Shown here one piece after another: positions 21,560-34,500 of a DNA stretch of 64,000 bases. The stretch comes from Flaccisagitta enflata. Its lineage: Eukaryota > Chaetognatha > Sagittoidea > Aphragmophora. Under the pieces are notes generated by a model that was given only the letters and a program-made list of their open reading frames with translations, was not told the origin of the DNA and did not search any database. The position numbers and the translations under genes are program-made. The DNA lies in the NCBI GenBank assembly GCA_965153355.1, contig OZ231126.1, forward strand, positions 100,192,001 to 100,256,000, given 5' to 3'. Position 1 is the stretch's first letter. Every line of letters begins with the position of its first letter.

Positions 21560-22125
21560 CAGTACCTTCCGAGCAAACCCGTCTAAAACTGGAGGTTTAA
21601 TTTTTGTTACTTTAATTCCATTTCCCAAACTTTATTTTTTGTATCTAACCTAATTAAAAGATACTTAAATCCTTGAACATGTTAGGCTGTCAAAAAAAAT
21701 AACTTGTGAAATCAAAGTTCATGACGATATTAATATGGAGTGTTTTAACCCAGACCATTGGATTTAGCAGAAAATTTTATTTATCCTAGATTACAAGAAC
21801 AGCTCAATCAGACAATTATTTCAGATTTTATGGCCATTTAAAGTTTTTAAGGACAATTGTCCTAATTATTTTGAGACAATTGTCCTTAAAAACTTAAAAT
21901 AGCTGTAAAATCTGTAAAAATTGTCTGATTGAGCTGTTCATGTTGTCTAGGATAGGTAAAATTTTCTGCAAAATTTAATGGTCTGATCTTTTTAACACTC
22001 AAATATGTTCAAAGAATTAAGTATCCTTTAATAAAGTTAGATACAAAAAATAAAGATAAGGAAATAAAATCAAGGTTACTAAAATTAATCCTCCAGTTTT
22101 AGCCGGGTTTGCTCGGAAGGCACTG
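21560..22125. mobile_element. Palindromic Tc1/mariner-like MITE
   Basis: The termini CAGTACCTTCCGAGCAAACC and GGTTTGCTCGGAAGGCACTG differ at one position, and the TA dinucleotide flanks both sides (21558-21559, 22126-22127). Inverted homology runs through the element to a central stem, TTTTTAAGGACAATTGTCC / ACAATTGTCCTTAAAAA. No transposase is encoded. CAGT ends plus a TA target duplication are characteristic of the Tc1/mariner superfamily. Confidence 0.85.
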
Positions 22126-22235
22126 TACCAATTTTGAATAAGTGGCACGAGAAAACTCTGAAAATTGATGTAAGACCAGTGGCGTTGGCCATAATGTGTT
22201 CCACGAAAACTTAATTGGGCATGAAAAAGAAAGGC

Positions 22236-22488
22236 AATAATGGCCGCCTGTGGGCGGCCTAACTACCACCTGTGCGCGACCTCACTGCCGCCTATGGGCG
22301 GTCCCACTGAAGCCTGTGGGCGGTCCCACTGCCGCCTGTGGGCGGTCCCACTGCCGCCTGTGGGCGATCCCACTGCCACCTGTAGGCGGTCCAACTGCCG
22401 CCTGTGGGTGGTCCGACTGGCGCCTGTGGCGGTCTCACTGCCGCCTGTGAGCAGTCCCACTGCCACCCTTGGGCGGTCCCATTGACAC
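22236..22488 (+). repeat. 22-bp GC-rich minisatellite
   Basis: About ten units of GTGGGCGGTCCCACTGCCGC plus CT with point changes. GCGG/CCGC inversions inside the unit make it self-complementary. It abuts the 30-bp satellite directly (GGTCCCATTGACACTCAAAT, then GGACATTTGG). Confidence 0.9.
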
Positions 22489-23280
22489 TCAAATGGACAT
22501 TTGGAAAAAACTGGGTGGTGTGATGGACATTCGAAGACAGAACTGGGTTGTGAGAAGGATATTTGGAGAAAAGTGGGTGATGTGGCGAGATTCAGAGAAT
22601 ATTGGGTTATGTGACGGACATTCAGAGAAAACTAGGTGGTGTGACGTACATTCAGAGAAAACTGGGTTGTGTGACGGACATTCAGAGAAAAAGTCGGTGG
22701 TGTGACAGACATTTGGAGAAGAGTGGGTGGTGTGATGGAAATTCAGAGAAAACTGAGTTGTGTGACGGACATTTGGAGAAAACTGGGTTGTGTCACAGAC
22801 ATTTGGAGAAAACTTGGTGGTGTGACGGACATTCGGAAAAAACTGGGTGGTGTATCAGACATTTGGAAAAAAACTGGGTTGTGTGACGGACATTCAGAGA
22901 AAAGTGGGTGGTGTGACGGACATTTGGAGAAAACTGGGTTGTGTGACGGATATTCGGAGAAAATTGTGTGGTCTGACGGACATTTGGAGAAAAGTGGGTG
23001 GTGTGACGGACATTCGAAGAAAACTGGGTTGTGTGAGGGACATTTGGAGAAAACTGGGTGGTGTGACAGACATTTGGAGAAAATTGGGTTGTGAGACGGA
23101 CATTTGGAGAAAACTGGGTTGTGTGACGGACATTTGGAGAAAACTGGGTTATGTGACAGACATTTGGAGAAAACTGGGTTGCGTAACGGACATTTGGAGA
23201 AAACTCGGTTGTGTGACGGACATTCGGAGAAAACTCGGTTGTGTGATGGAAATTCAGAGAAAATTGGGTTGTGTGATGGA

Positions 23281-23404
23281 CTGAGCCGGACTTCTCAATA
23301 GGCTTAAGAGGCTTAAGCTTAGGGCCCCACGGTAAGGGGGGCCCCGCGGTACAGCCCCACCCCTGGTCAAAAGGGGCGGGAAAGGGAGGAAAAGGAAGAA
23401 AATG

Positions 23405-23447
<43 letters not shown>

Positions 23448-23746
23448 GAGAAAGAGAGAAAGAAAGAAAAAAATTTTTCTACATGTATCTTGCTGCACCA
23501 TCCTGAAATCTTAAAATCCTCTCATATATTGGCTCAAACAGAATTCCACTTATGACAGAAAAGATTTTTAAATTGGAGTGGGATTTAACTATAGGTTCCT
23601 AAGTTTAGAAAATTTAATGTCTTTCTAGATTATTTTGAAAAAGAAGGGAAAGGGGGTGGTAAGAAGGGGGGAGGTAGCAAGGGGGGGAAGGGGGCCCCGC
23701 GGTAGCTGTCAAGCCTAGGGCCCCGCGGTAGCTAAGTCCGGCTCAG
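23281..23746. mobile_element. MITE inserted in the satellite (13-bp TIR, 8-bp TSD)
   Basis: The ends CTGAGCCGGACTT and AAGTCCGGCTCAG are perfect 13-bp inverted repeats. The direct flanks are GTGATGGA at 23273-23280 and 23747-23754. Joining the flanks across one GTGATGGA restores an in-phase 30-bp satellite unit, so the boundaries are well supported. Subterminal CGGGGCCC/GGGGCCCCGCGGTA motifs recur at both ends, and a (GA)n tract lies at 23413-23442. The 8-bp duplication suggests a hAT- or P-type origin; the termini do not match a family I can name. Confidence 0.85.
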
Positions 23747-25171
23747 GTGATGGACATTTGGAGAAAACTGAGTTGTGTGACGGACATTCAGAGAAAACTG
23801 GGTTGTGTGACGGACATTTGGAGAAAACTAAGTTGTGTGACGAACATTTGGAGAAAACTGGGTTGTGTGACAGACATTTGGAGAAAACTGGGTTGTGTGA
23901 CGGACATTTGGAGAAAACTAGGTTATGTGACAGACATTCGGAAAAAACTTTGTTGTGTGACGGACATTCGGAGAAAACACGGTTGTGTGATGGACATTCA
24001 GAGAAAATTGGGTTGTGTGATGGACATTCGGAGAAAACTGAGTTGTGTGACGGACATTCAGAGAAAATTGGGTTGTGTGATGGACATTCGGAGAAAACTG
24101 AGTTGTGTGACGGACATTTGGAGAAAACTGAATTGTGTGACGGACATTTGCAGAAAACTAAGTTGTGTGACGGACTTTTGGAGAAAACTGGGTTGTGTGA
24201 CAGACATTAGGAGATAGCTGGGTTGTGTGACGGACAGTTGGAGAAAACTGGGTTGTGTAATAGACATTTGGAGAAAACTGGGTTGTGTGATGGTCATTTG
24301 GAGAAGACAAGGTTGTAAGACGGACATTCAGAGAAAACTGGGTTGATTGACAGACATTCAGAAAAAACTGGGTTGCGTGACAACATTTGGAGAAAACTGG
24401 GTGGTGTGACGGACATTTAACTAGTTTGTGTGCGGACATTCAGAAACTGGGTTGTGTGACAGACATGGAGAAACTGGGATGTGTGACGGACATTTGGAGA
24501 AACTGGGTTGTTTTGACATTCAAAAAAAGGGTTGTGTGACAGACATTTGAAGAAAACTTGGTTGTATGACAGATTCGGAGAAAACTGGGTTGTAAGACGG
24601 ACATACAGAGAAAACTGGGTTGTGTGAAGGACACTTGTAGAAAACTTGGTAGTGTGACGGAAATTGGAAAAAACTGAGTTGTGTGACAGACATTCAGAGA
24701 AAATGGGTTGTGTGATGGAGGATAAAACTGGGTTGTGTGATGGACATTTGGAGAAAACTGGGTTGTGTGACAGACATTTGGAGAAAACTGGGTTGTGTGA
24801 GCATTTGGAAAACTGGGTTGTGTGATGGACATTTGGAGAAAATGGATTGTGTGACTGACATTTGGAGAAAACAAGTTGTGTGATGGACATTTGGAGAAAA
24901 CTGGGTTGTGACGAGACATTTGGAGAAAACTGGGTTGTGTGACGGAGTCAGAGCAAACTGGGTTGTGCGACAGACATTTGGAGAAAACTGGGTTGTGTGA
25001 CAGATATTTGGAGAAAACTGGGTTGTGTGAAAGACATTTGGAGAAAACTGGGTTGTGTGATGGACATTAAGAAAAAACTGGGTTGTGTGACGGTCATTCG
25101 GAGAAGACTGGGTTGTGTGACGGACATTTGGAGAAAACTGGGTTGTGTGATGGACATTCGGAGAAAACTGG

Positions 25172-25530
25172 GCAAATGAGGAAGAAACCCATTGAGTCAC
25201 GCATCTGTGGGCCATCTGTGTCGTCTGTGTCAATATACGCCACTTTTCAATGCGGGATTTTGCACCCTTTAAGCACTTTTTGTTTGATCTTATCATTGGG
25301 AATTGTTGAAATCTCTCTTTCAAAAAACCTCTTTGTAATGAATGAGCTCTTATGTGTGATATTGAGGGAATCTCAATGTGATCATGGCAATATTTTCCTC
25401 CTTCCTTGTCTTTAATCTGTGTTTCTGTCCATCTCTCGGCTTTACTATCTGTATGTCTGTCTTATTTTTTGTCTATCTACCGACTGTCTCTCTCTCTCTC
25501 AATCTGTCTGTCTTCATGTCCGTCTGTCTT
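25172..25530 (+). repeat. Spacer unit of the satellite (first of eight)
   Basis: It begins GCAAATGAGGAAGAAACCCA and ends in a TCTC/GTCTGTCT-rich segment (CTGTCTGTCTTCATGTCCGT) just before the satellite resumes. The eight copies are almost identical, with occasional single changes and variable (TC)n length. Their similarity implies recent amplification together with flanking 30-bp units. The eighth copy (35562) is not followed by satellite; it runs into a long (TC)n. Confidence 0.9.
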
Positions 25531-28500
25531 TTTGTGTGAAAGACATTTGGAGAAAACTGGGTTGTGTGATGGACATTTGGAGAAAACTGGATTGTGTGAC
25601 TGACATTTGGAGAAAACTAAGTTGTTTGACGGACATTTGGAGAAAACTGGGTTGTGTGACAGACATTTGGAGAAAACTGGGTTGTGTGACGGACAGTCAG
25701 AGCAAACTGGGTTGTGCGACAGACATTTGGAGAAAACTGGGTTGTGTGACAGATATTTGGAGAAAACTGGGTTGTGTAACGGACATTTGGAGAAAACTGG
25801 GTTGTTTGACGGACAGTCAGAGCAAACTGGGTTGTGCGACAGACATTTGGAGAAAACTGGGTTGTGTGACAGATATTTGGAGAAAACTGGGTTGTGTGAA
25901 AGACATTTGGAGAAAACTGGGTTGTGTGATGGACATTAAGAAAAAACTGGGTTGTGTGACGGTCATTCGGAGAAGACTGGGTTGTGTGACGGACATTTGG
26001 AGAAAACTGGGTTGTGTGATGGACATTCGGAGAAAACTGGGCAAATGAGGAAGAAACCCATTGAGTCACGCATCTGTGGGCCATCTGTGTCGTCTGTGTC
26101 AATATACGCCACTTTTCAATGCGGGATTTTGCACCCTTTAAGCACTTTTTGTTTGATCTTATCATTGGGAATTTTTGAAATCTCTCTTTCAAAAAACCTC
26201 TTTGTAATGAATGAGCTCTTATGTGTGATATTGAGGGAATCTCAATGTGATCATGGCAATATTTTCCTCCTTCCTTGTCTTTAATCTGTGTTTCTGTCCA
26301 TCTCTCGGCTTTACTATCTGTATGTCTGTCTTATTTTTTGTCTATCTACCGACTGTCTCTCTCTCTCAATCTGTCTGTCTTCATGTCCGTCTGTCTTTTT
26401 GTGTGAAAGACATTTGGAGAAAACTGGGTTGTGTGATGGACATTTGGAGAAAACTGGATTGTGTGACTGACATTTGGAGAAAACTAAGTTGTTTGACGGA
26501 CATTTGGAGAAAACTGGGTTGTGTGACAGACATTTGGAGAAAACTGGGTTGTGTGACGGACAGTCAGAGCAAAACTGGGTTGTGACAGACATTTGGAGAA
26601 AACTGGGTTGTGTGACAGATATTTGGAGAAAACTGGGTTGTGTGACGGACATTTTGAGAAAACTGGGTTGTTGACGGACATTCAGAGAAAACTGGGTTGG
26701 TGTGGACATTTGGAAAACTGGGTTGTGGACAGACATTTGGAGAAAACTGGGTGGTGTGACGAACATTTAGAGAAACTGGGTTGTGTGACGGAAATTCAGA
26801 GAAAACTGGGTTGTGTGACGGAAATCTGGATAAAACTGGGTTGTGTGACGGACATTTGGAGAAAACTGGGTTGTGTGATGGACATTCGGAGAAAACTGAG
26901 TTGTGTGACGGACATTCAGAGAAAATTGGGTTGTGTGATGGACATTCGGAGATAACTGAGTTGTGTGACGGACATTTGGAGAAAACTGAATTGTGTGACG
27001 GACATTTGCAGAAAACTAAGTTGTGTGACGGACTTTTGGAGAAAACTGGGTTGTGTGACAGACATTAGGAGATAGCTGGGTTGTGTGACGGACAGTTGGA
27101 GAAAACTGGGTTGTGTAATAGACATTTGGAGAAAACTGGGTTGTGTGATGGTCATTTGGAGAAGACAAGGTTGTAAGACGGACATTCTGAGAAAACTGGG
27201 TTGATTGACAGACATTCAGAAAAAACTGGGTTGCGTGACAGACATTTGGAGAAAACTGGGTGGTGTGACGGACATTTAGAGAAAACTGGGTTGTGTGACG
27301 GACATTCAGAGAAAACTGGGTTGTGTGAAGGACATTTGGAGAAAACTGGGTGGTGTGACGGACATTTGGAGAAAACTGGGTTGTTTGACTGACATTCAGA
27401 AAAAAACTGGGTTGTGTGACAGACATTTGGAGAAAACTGGGTTGTGTGACAGAAATTTGGAGAAAACTGGGTTGTAAGACGGACATTCAGAGAAAACTGG
27501 GTTGTGTGATGGACACTTGTAGAAAACTTGGTAGTGTGACGGAAATTCGGAAAAAACTGAGTTGTGTGACAGACATTCAGAGAAAATGGGTTGTGTGATG
27601 GACATTGGGATAAAACTGGGTTGTGTGATGGACATTTGGAGAAAACTGGGTTTGTGACGAACATTTGGAGAAAACTGGGTTGTGTGAAAGACATTTGGAG
27701 AAAACTGGGTTGTGTGATGGACATTTGGAGAAAACTGGATTGTGTGACTGACATTTGGAGAAAACTAAGTTGTGTGATGGACATTTGGAGAAAACTGGGT
27801 TGTGTGACAGACATTTGGAGAAAACTGGGTTGTGTGACGGACAGTCAGAGCAAACTGGGTTGTGCGACAGACATTTGGAGAAAACTGGGTTGTGTGACAG
27901 ATATTTGGAGAAAACTGGGTTGTGTGAAAGACATTTGGAGAAAACTGGGTTGTGTGATGGACATTAAGAAAAAACTGGGTTGTGTGACGGTCATTCGGAG
28001 AAGACTGGGTTGTGTGACGGACATTTGGAGAAAACTGGGTTGTGTGATGGACATTCGGAGAAAACTGGGCAAATGAGGAAGAAACCCATTGAGTCACGCA
28101 TCTGTGGGCCATCTGTGTCGTCTGTGTCAATATACGCCACTTTTCAATGCGGGATTTTGCACCCTTTAAGCACTTTTTGTTTGATCTTATCATTGGGAAT
28201 TGTTGAAATCTCTCTTTCAAAAAACCTCTTTGTAATGAATGAGCTCTTATGTGTGATATTGAGGGAATCTCAATGTGATCATGGCAATATTTTCCTCCTT
28301 CCTTGTCTTTAATCTGTGTTTCTGTCCATCTCTCGGCTTTACTATCTGTATATCTGTCTTATTTTTTGTCTATCTACCGACTGTCTCTCTCTCTCAATCT
28401 GTCTGTCTTCATGTCCGTCTGTCTTTTTGTGTGAAAGACATTTGGAGAAAACTGGGTTGTGTGATGGACATTTGGAGAAAACTGGATTGTGTGACTGACA

Positions 28501-31500
28501 TTTGGAGAAAACTAAGTTGTTTGACGGACATTTGGAGAAAACTGGGTTGTGTGACAGACATTTGGAGAAAACTGGGTTGTGTGACGGACAGTCAGAGAAA
28601 ACTGGGTTGTGCGACAGACATTTGGAGAAAACTGGGTTGTGTGACAGATATTTGGAGAAAACTGGGTTGTGTAGCGGACATTTGGAGAAAACTGGGTTGT
28701 TTGACGGACATTCAGAGAAAACTGGGTTGAGTGATAGACATTCGGAAAAAACTGGGTTGTGCGACAGACATTTGGAGAAAACTGGGTGGTGTGACGAACA
28801 TTTAGAGAAAACTGGGTTGTGTGACGGACATTCAGAGAAAACTGGGTTGTGTGAAGGAAATCTGGAGAAAACTGGGTGGTGTGACGGACATTTGGAGAAA
28901 ACTGGGTTGTGTGATGGACATTCGGAGAAAACTGAGTTGTGTGACGGACATTCAGAGAAAATTGGGTTGTGTGATGGACATTCGGAGAAAACTGAGTTGT
29001 GTGACGGACATTTGGAGAAAACTGAATTGTGTGACGGACATTTGCAGAAAACTAAGTTGTGTGACGGACTTTTGGAGAAAACTGGGTTGTGTGACAGACA
29101 TTAGGAGATAGCTGGGTTGTGTGACGGACAGTTGGAGAAAACTGGGTTGTGTAATAGACATTTGGAGAAAACTGGGTTGTGTGATGGTCATTTGGAGAAG
29201 ACAAGGTTGTAAGACGGACATTCTGAGAAAACTGGGTTGATTGACAGACATTCAGAAAAAACTGGGTTGCGTGACAGACATTTGGAGAAAACTGGGTGGT
29301 GTGATGGACATTTAGAGAAAACTGGGTTGTGTGACGGACATTCAGAGAAAACTGGGTTGTGTGAAGGACATTTGGAGAAAACTGGGTGGTGTGACGGACA
29401 TTTGGAGAAAACTGGGTTGTTTGACTGACATTCAGAAAAAAACTGGGTTGTGTGACAGACATTTGGAGAAAACTGGGTTGTATGACAGAAATTCGGAGAA
29501 AACTGGGTTGTAAGACGGACATACAGAGAAAACTGGGTTGTGTGATGGACACTTGTAGAAAACTTGGTAGTGTGACGGAAATTCGGAAAAAACTGAGTTG
29601 TGTGACAGACATTCAGAGAAAATGGGTTGTGTGATGGACATTGGGATAAAACTGGGTTGTGTGATGGACATTTGGAGAAAACTGGGTTGTGTGACGAACA
29701 TTTGGAGAAAACTGGGTTGTGTGAAAGACATTTGGAGAAAACTGGGTTGTGTGATGGACATTTGGAGAAAACTGGATTGTGTGACTGACATTTGGAGAAA
29801 ACTAAGTTGTGTGATGGACATTTGGAGAAAACTGGGTTGTGTGACAGACATTTGGAGAAAACTGGGTTGTGTGACGGACAGTCAGAGCAAACTGGGTTGT
29901 GCGACAGACATTTGGAGAAAACTGGGTTGTGTGACAGATATTTGGAGAAAACTGGGTTGTGTGAAAGACATTTGGAGAAAACTGGGTTGTGCGATGGACA
30001 TTAAGAAAAAACTGGGTTGTGTGACGGTCATTCGGAGAAGACTGGGTTGTGTGACGGACATTTGGAGAAAACTGGGTTGTGTGATGGACATTCGGAGAAA
30101 ACTGGGCAAATGAGGAAGAAACCCATTGAGTCACGCATCTGTGGGCCATCTGTGTCGTCTGTGTCAATATACGCCACTTTTCAATGCGGGATTTTGCACC
30201 CTTTAAGCACTTTTTGTTTGATCTTATCATTGGGAATTGCTGAAATCTCTCTTTCAAAAAACCTCTTTGTAATGAATGAGCTCTTATGTGTGATATTGAG
30301 GGAATCTCAACGTGATCATGGCAATATTTTCCTCCTTCCTTGTCTTTAATCTGTGTTTCTGTCCATCTCTCGGCTTTACTATCTGTATGTCTGTCTTATT
30401 TTTTGTCTATCTACCGACTGTCTCTCTCTCTCTCAATCTGTCTGTCTTCATGTCCGTCTGTCTTTTTGTGTGAAAGACATTTGGAGAAAACTGGGTTGTG
30501 TGATGGACATTTGGAGAAAACTGGATTGTGTGACTGACATTTGGAGAAAACTAAGTTGTTTGACGGACATTTGGAGAAAACTGGGTTGTGTGACAGACAT
30601 TTGGAGAAAACTGGGTTGTGTGATGGACATTTGGAGAAAACTGGATTGTGTGACTGACATTTGGAGAAAACTAAGTTGTTTGACGGACATTTGGAGAAAA
30701 CTGGGTTGTGTGACAGACATTTGGAGAAAACTGGGTTGTTTGACGGACAGTCAGAGCAAACTGGGTTGTGCGACAGACATTTGGAGAAAACTGGGTTGTG
30801 TGACAGATATTTGGAGAAAACTGGGTTGTGTGAAAGACATTTGGAGAAAACTGGGTTGTGTGATGGACATTAAGAAAAAACTGGGTTGTGTGACGGTCAT
30901 TCGGAGAAGACTGGGTTGTGTGACGGACATTTGGAGAAAACTGGGTTGTGTGATGGACATTCGGAGAAAACTGGGCAAATGAGGAAGAAACCCATTGAGT
31001 CACGCATCTGTGGGCCATCTGTGTCGTCTGTGTCAATATACGCCACTTTTCAATGCGGGATTTTGCACCCTTTAAGCACTTTTTGTTTGATCTTATCATT
31101 GGGAATTGTTGAAATCTTTCTTTCAAAAAACCTCTTTGTAATGAATGAGCTCTTATGTGTGATATTGAGGGAATCTCAATGTGATCATGGCAATATTTTC
31201 CTCCTTCCTTGTCTTTAATCTGTGTTTCTGTCCATCTCTCGGCTTTACTATCTGTATGTCTGTGTTATTTTTTGTCTATCTACCAACTGTCTCTCTCTCT
31301 CTCAATCTGTCTGTCTTCATGTCCGTCTGTCTTTTTGTGTGAAAGACATTTGGAGAAAACTGGGTTGTGTGATGGACATTTGGAGAAAACTGGATTGTGT
31401 GACTGACATTTGGAGAAAACTAAGTTGTTTGACGGACATTTGGAGAAAACTGGGTTGTGTGACAGACATTTGGAGAAAACTGGGTTGTGTGACGGACAGT

Positions 31501-34500
31501 CAGAGCAAACTGGGTTGTGCGACAGACATTTGGAGAAAACTGGGTTGTGTGACAGATATTTGGAGAAAACTGGGTTGTGTAACGGACATTTGGAGAAAAC
31601 TGGGTTGTTTGACGGACATTCAGAGAAAACTGGGTTGAGTGATAGACATTCGGAAAAAACTGGGTTGTGCGACAGACATTTGGAGAAAACTGGGTGGTGT
31701 GACGAACATTTAGAGAAAACTGGGTTGTGTGACGGACATTCAGAGAAAATTGGGTTGTGTGAAGGAAATCTGGAGAAAACTGGGTGGTGTGACGGACATT
31801 TGGAGAAAACTGGGTTGTGTGATGGACATTCGGAGAAAACTGAGTTGTGTGACGGACATTCAGAGAAAATTGGGTTGTGTGATGGACATTCGGAGAAAAC
31901 TGAGTTGTGTGACGGACATTTGGAGAAAACTGAATTGTGTGACGGACATTTGCAGAAAACTAAGTTGTGTGACGGACTTTTGGAGAAAACTGGGTTGTGT
32001 GACAGACATTAGGAGATAGCTGGGTTGTGTGACGGACAGTTGGAGAAAACTGGGTTGTGTAATAGACATTTGGAGAAAACTGGGTTGTGTGATGGTCATT
32101 TGGAGAAGACAAGGTTGTAAGACGGACATTCTGAGAAAACTGGGTTGATTGACAGACATTCAGAAAAAACTGGGTTGCGTGACAGACATTTGGAGAAAAC
32201 TGGGTGGTGTGACGGACATTTAGAGAAAACTGGGTTGTGTGACGGACATTCAGAGAAAACTGGGTTGTGTGAAGGACATTTGGAGAAAACTGGGTGGTGT
32301 GACGGACATTTGGAGAAAACTGGGTTGTTTGACTGACATTCAGAAAAAAACTGGGTTGTGTGACAGACATTTGGAGAAAACTGGGTTGTATGACAGAAAT
32401 TCGGAGAAAACTGGGTTGTAAGACGGACATACAGAGAAAACTGGGTTGTGTGATGGACACTTGTAGAAAACTTGGTAGTGTGACGGAAATTCGGAAAAAA
32501 CTGAGTTGTGTGACAGACATTCAGAGAAAATGGGTTGTGTGATGGACATTGGGATAAAACTGGGTTGTGTGATGGACATTTGGAGAAAACTGGGTTGTGT
32601 GACGAACATTTGGAGAAAACTGGGTTGTGTGAAAGACATTTGGAGAAAACTGGGTTGTGTGATGGACATTTGGAGAAAACTGGATTGTGTGACTGACATT
32701 TGGAGAAAACTAAGTTGTGAGATGGACATTTGGAGAAAACTGGGTTGTGTGACAGACATTTGGAGAAAACTGGGTTGTGTGACGGACAGTCAGAGCAAAC
32801 TGGGTTGTGCGACAGACATTTGGAGAAAACTGGGTTGTGTGACAGATATTTGGAGAAAACTGGGTTGTGTGAAAGACATTTGGAGAAAACTGGGTTGTGT
32901 TATGGACATTAAGAAGAAACTGGGTTGTGTGACGGTCATTCGGAGAAGACTGGGTTGTGTGACGGACATTTGGAGTAAACTGGGTTGTGTGATGGACATT
33001 CGGAGAAAACTGGGCAAATGAGGAAGAAACCCATTGAGTCACGCATCTGTGGGCCATCTGTGTCGTCTGTGTCAATATACGCCACTTTTCAATGCGGGAT
33101 TTTGCACCCTTTAAGCACTTTTTGTTTGATCTTATCATTGGGAATTGTTGAAATCTCTCTTTCAAAAAACCTCTTTGTAATGAATGAGCTCTTATGTGTG
33201 ATATTGAGGGAATCTCAATGTGATCATGGCAATATTTTCCTCCTTCCTTGTCTTTAATCTGTGTTTCTGTCCATCTCTCGGCTTTACTGTCTGTATGTCT
33301 GTCTTATTTTTTGTCTATCTACCGACTGTCTCTCTCTCTCTCAATCTGTCTGTCTTCATGTCCGTCTGTCTTTTTGTGTGAAAGACATTTGGAGAAAACT
33401 GGGTTGTGTGATGGACATTTGGAGAAAACTGGATTGTGTGACTGACATTTGGAGAAAACTAAGTTGTTTGACGGACATTTGGAGAAAACTGGGTTGTGTG
33501 ACAGACATTTGGAGAAAACTGGGTTGTGTGACGGACAGTCAGAGCAAACTGGGTTGTGCGACAGACATTTGGAGAAAACTGGGTTGTGTGACAGATATTT
33601 GGAGAAAACTGGGTTGTGTAACGGACATTTGGAGAAAACTGGGTTGTTTGACGGACATTCAGAGAAAACTGGGTTGAGTGATAGACATTCGGAAAAAACT
33701 GGGTTGTGCGACAGACATTTGGAGAAAACTGGGTGGTGTGACGAACATTTAGAGAAAACTGGGTTGTGTGACGGACATTCAGAGAAAACTGGGTTGTGTG
33801 AAGGAAATCTGGAGAAAACTGGGTGGTGTGACGGACATTTGGAGAAAACTGGGTTGTTTGACCGACATTCAGAAAAAACTGGGTTGTGTGACGGACATTC
33901 AGAAAAAACTGGGTTGTGTTATGGACATTAGGAGAAAACTGGTTTGTGTGACGGAAATTCGGAGAAAATTGGGTTGTAAGACGGACATTCAGAGAAAACT
34001 GGTTTGTGTGAAAGACATTTGGAAAAAACTGGGTTGTGTGACAGACATTCGGAGAAAACTGGGTCGTGTGATAGACATTCGGAATAAACAGGGTTGTGTG
34101 ACCGACATTTGGAGAAAACTGGGTTGTGTGAAGGACATTTGGAGAAAACTGGGTTGTGTGAAAGACATTTGGAGAAAACTGGGTTGTGTGATAGACATTA
34201 AGAAAAAACTGGGTTGTGTGACGGTCATTCGGAGAAAACTGGGTTGTGTGACGGACATTCGGAGAAAACTGGGCAAATGAGGAAGAAACCCATTGAGTCA
34301 CGCATCTGTAGGCCATCTGTGTCGTCTGTGTCAATATACGCCACTTTTCAATGCGGGATTGTGCACCCTTTAAGCACTTTTTGTTTGATCTTATCATTGG
34401 GAATTTTTTAAATCTCTCTTTCAAAAAACCTCTTTGTAATGAATGAGCTCTTATGTGTGATATGGAGGGAATCTCAATGTGATCATGGCAATATTTTCCT

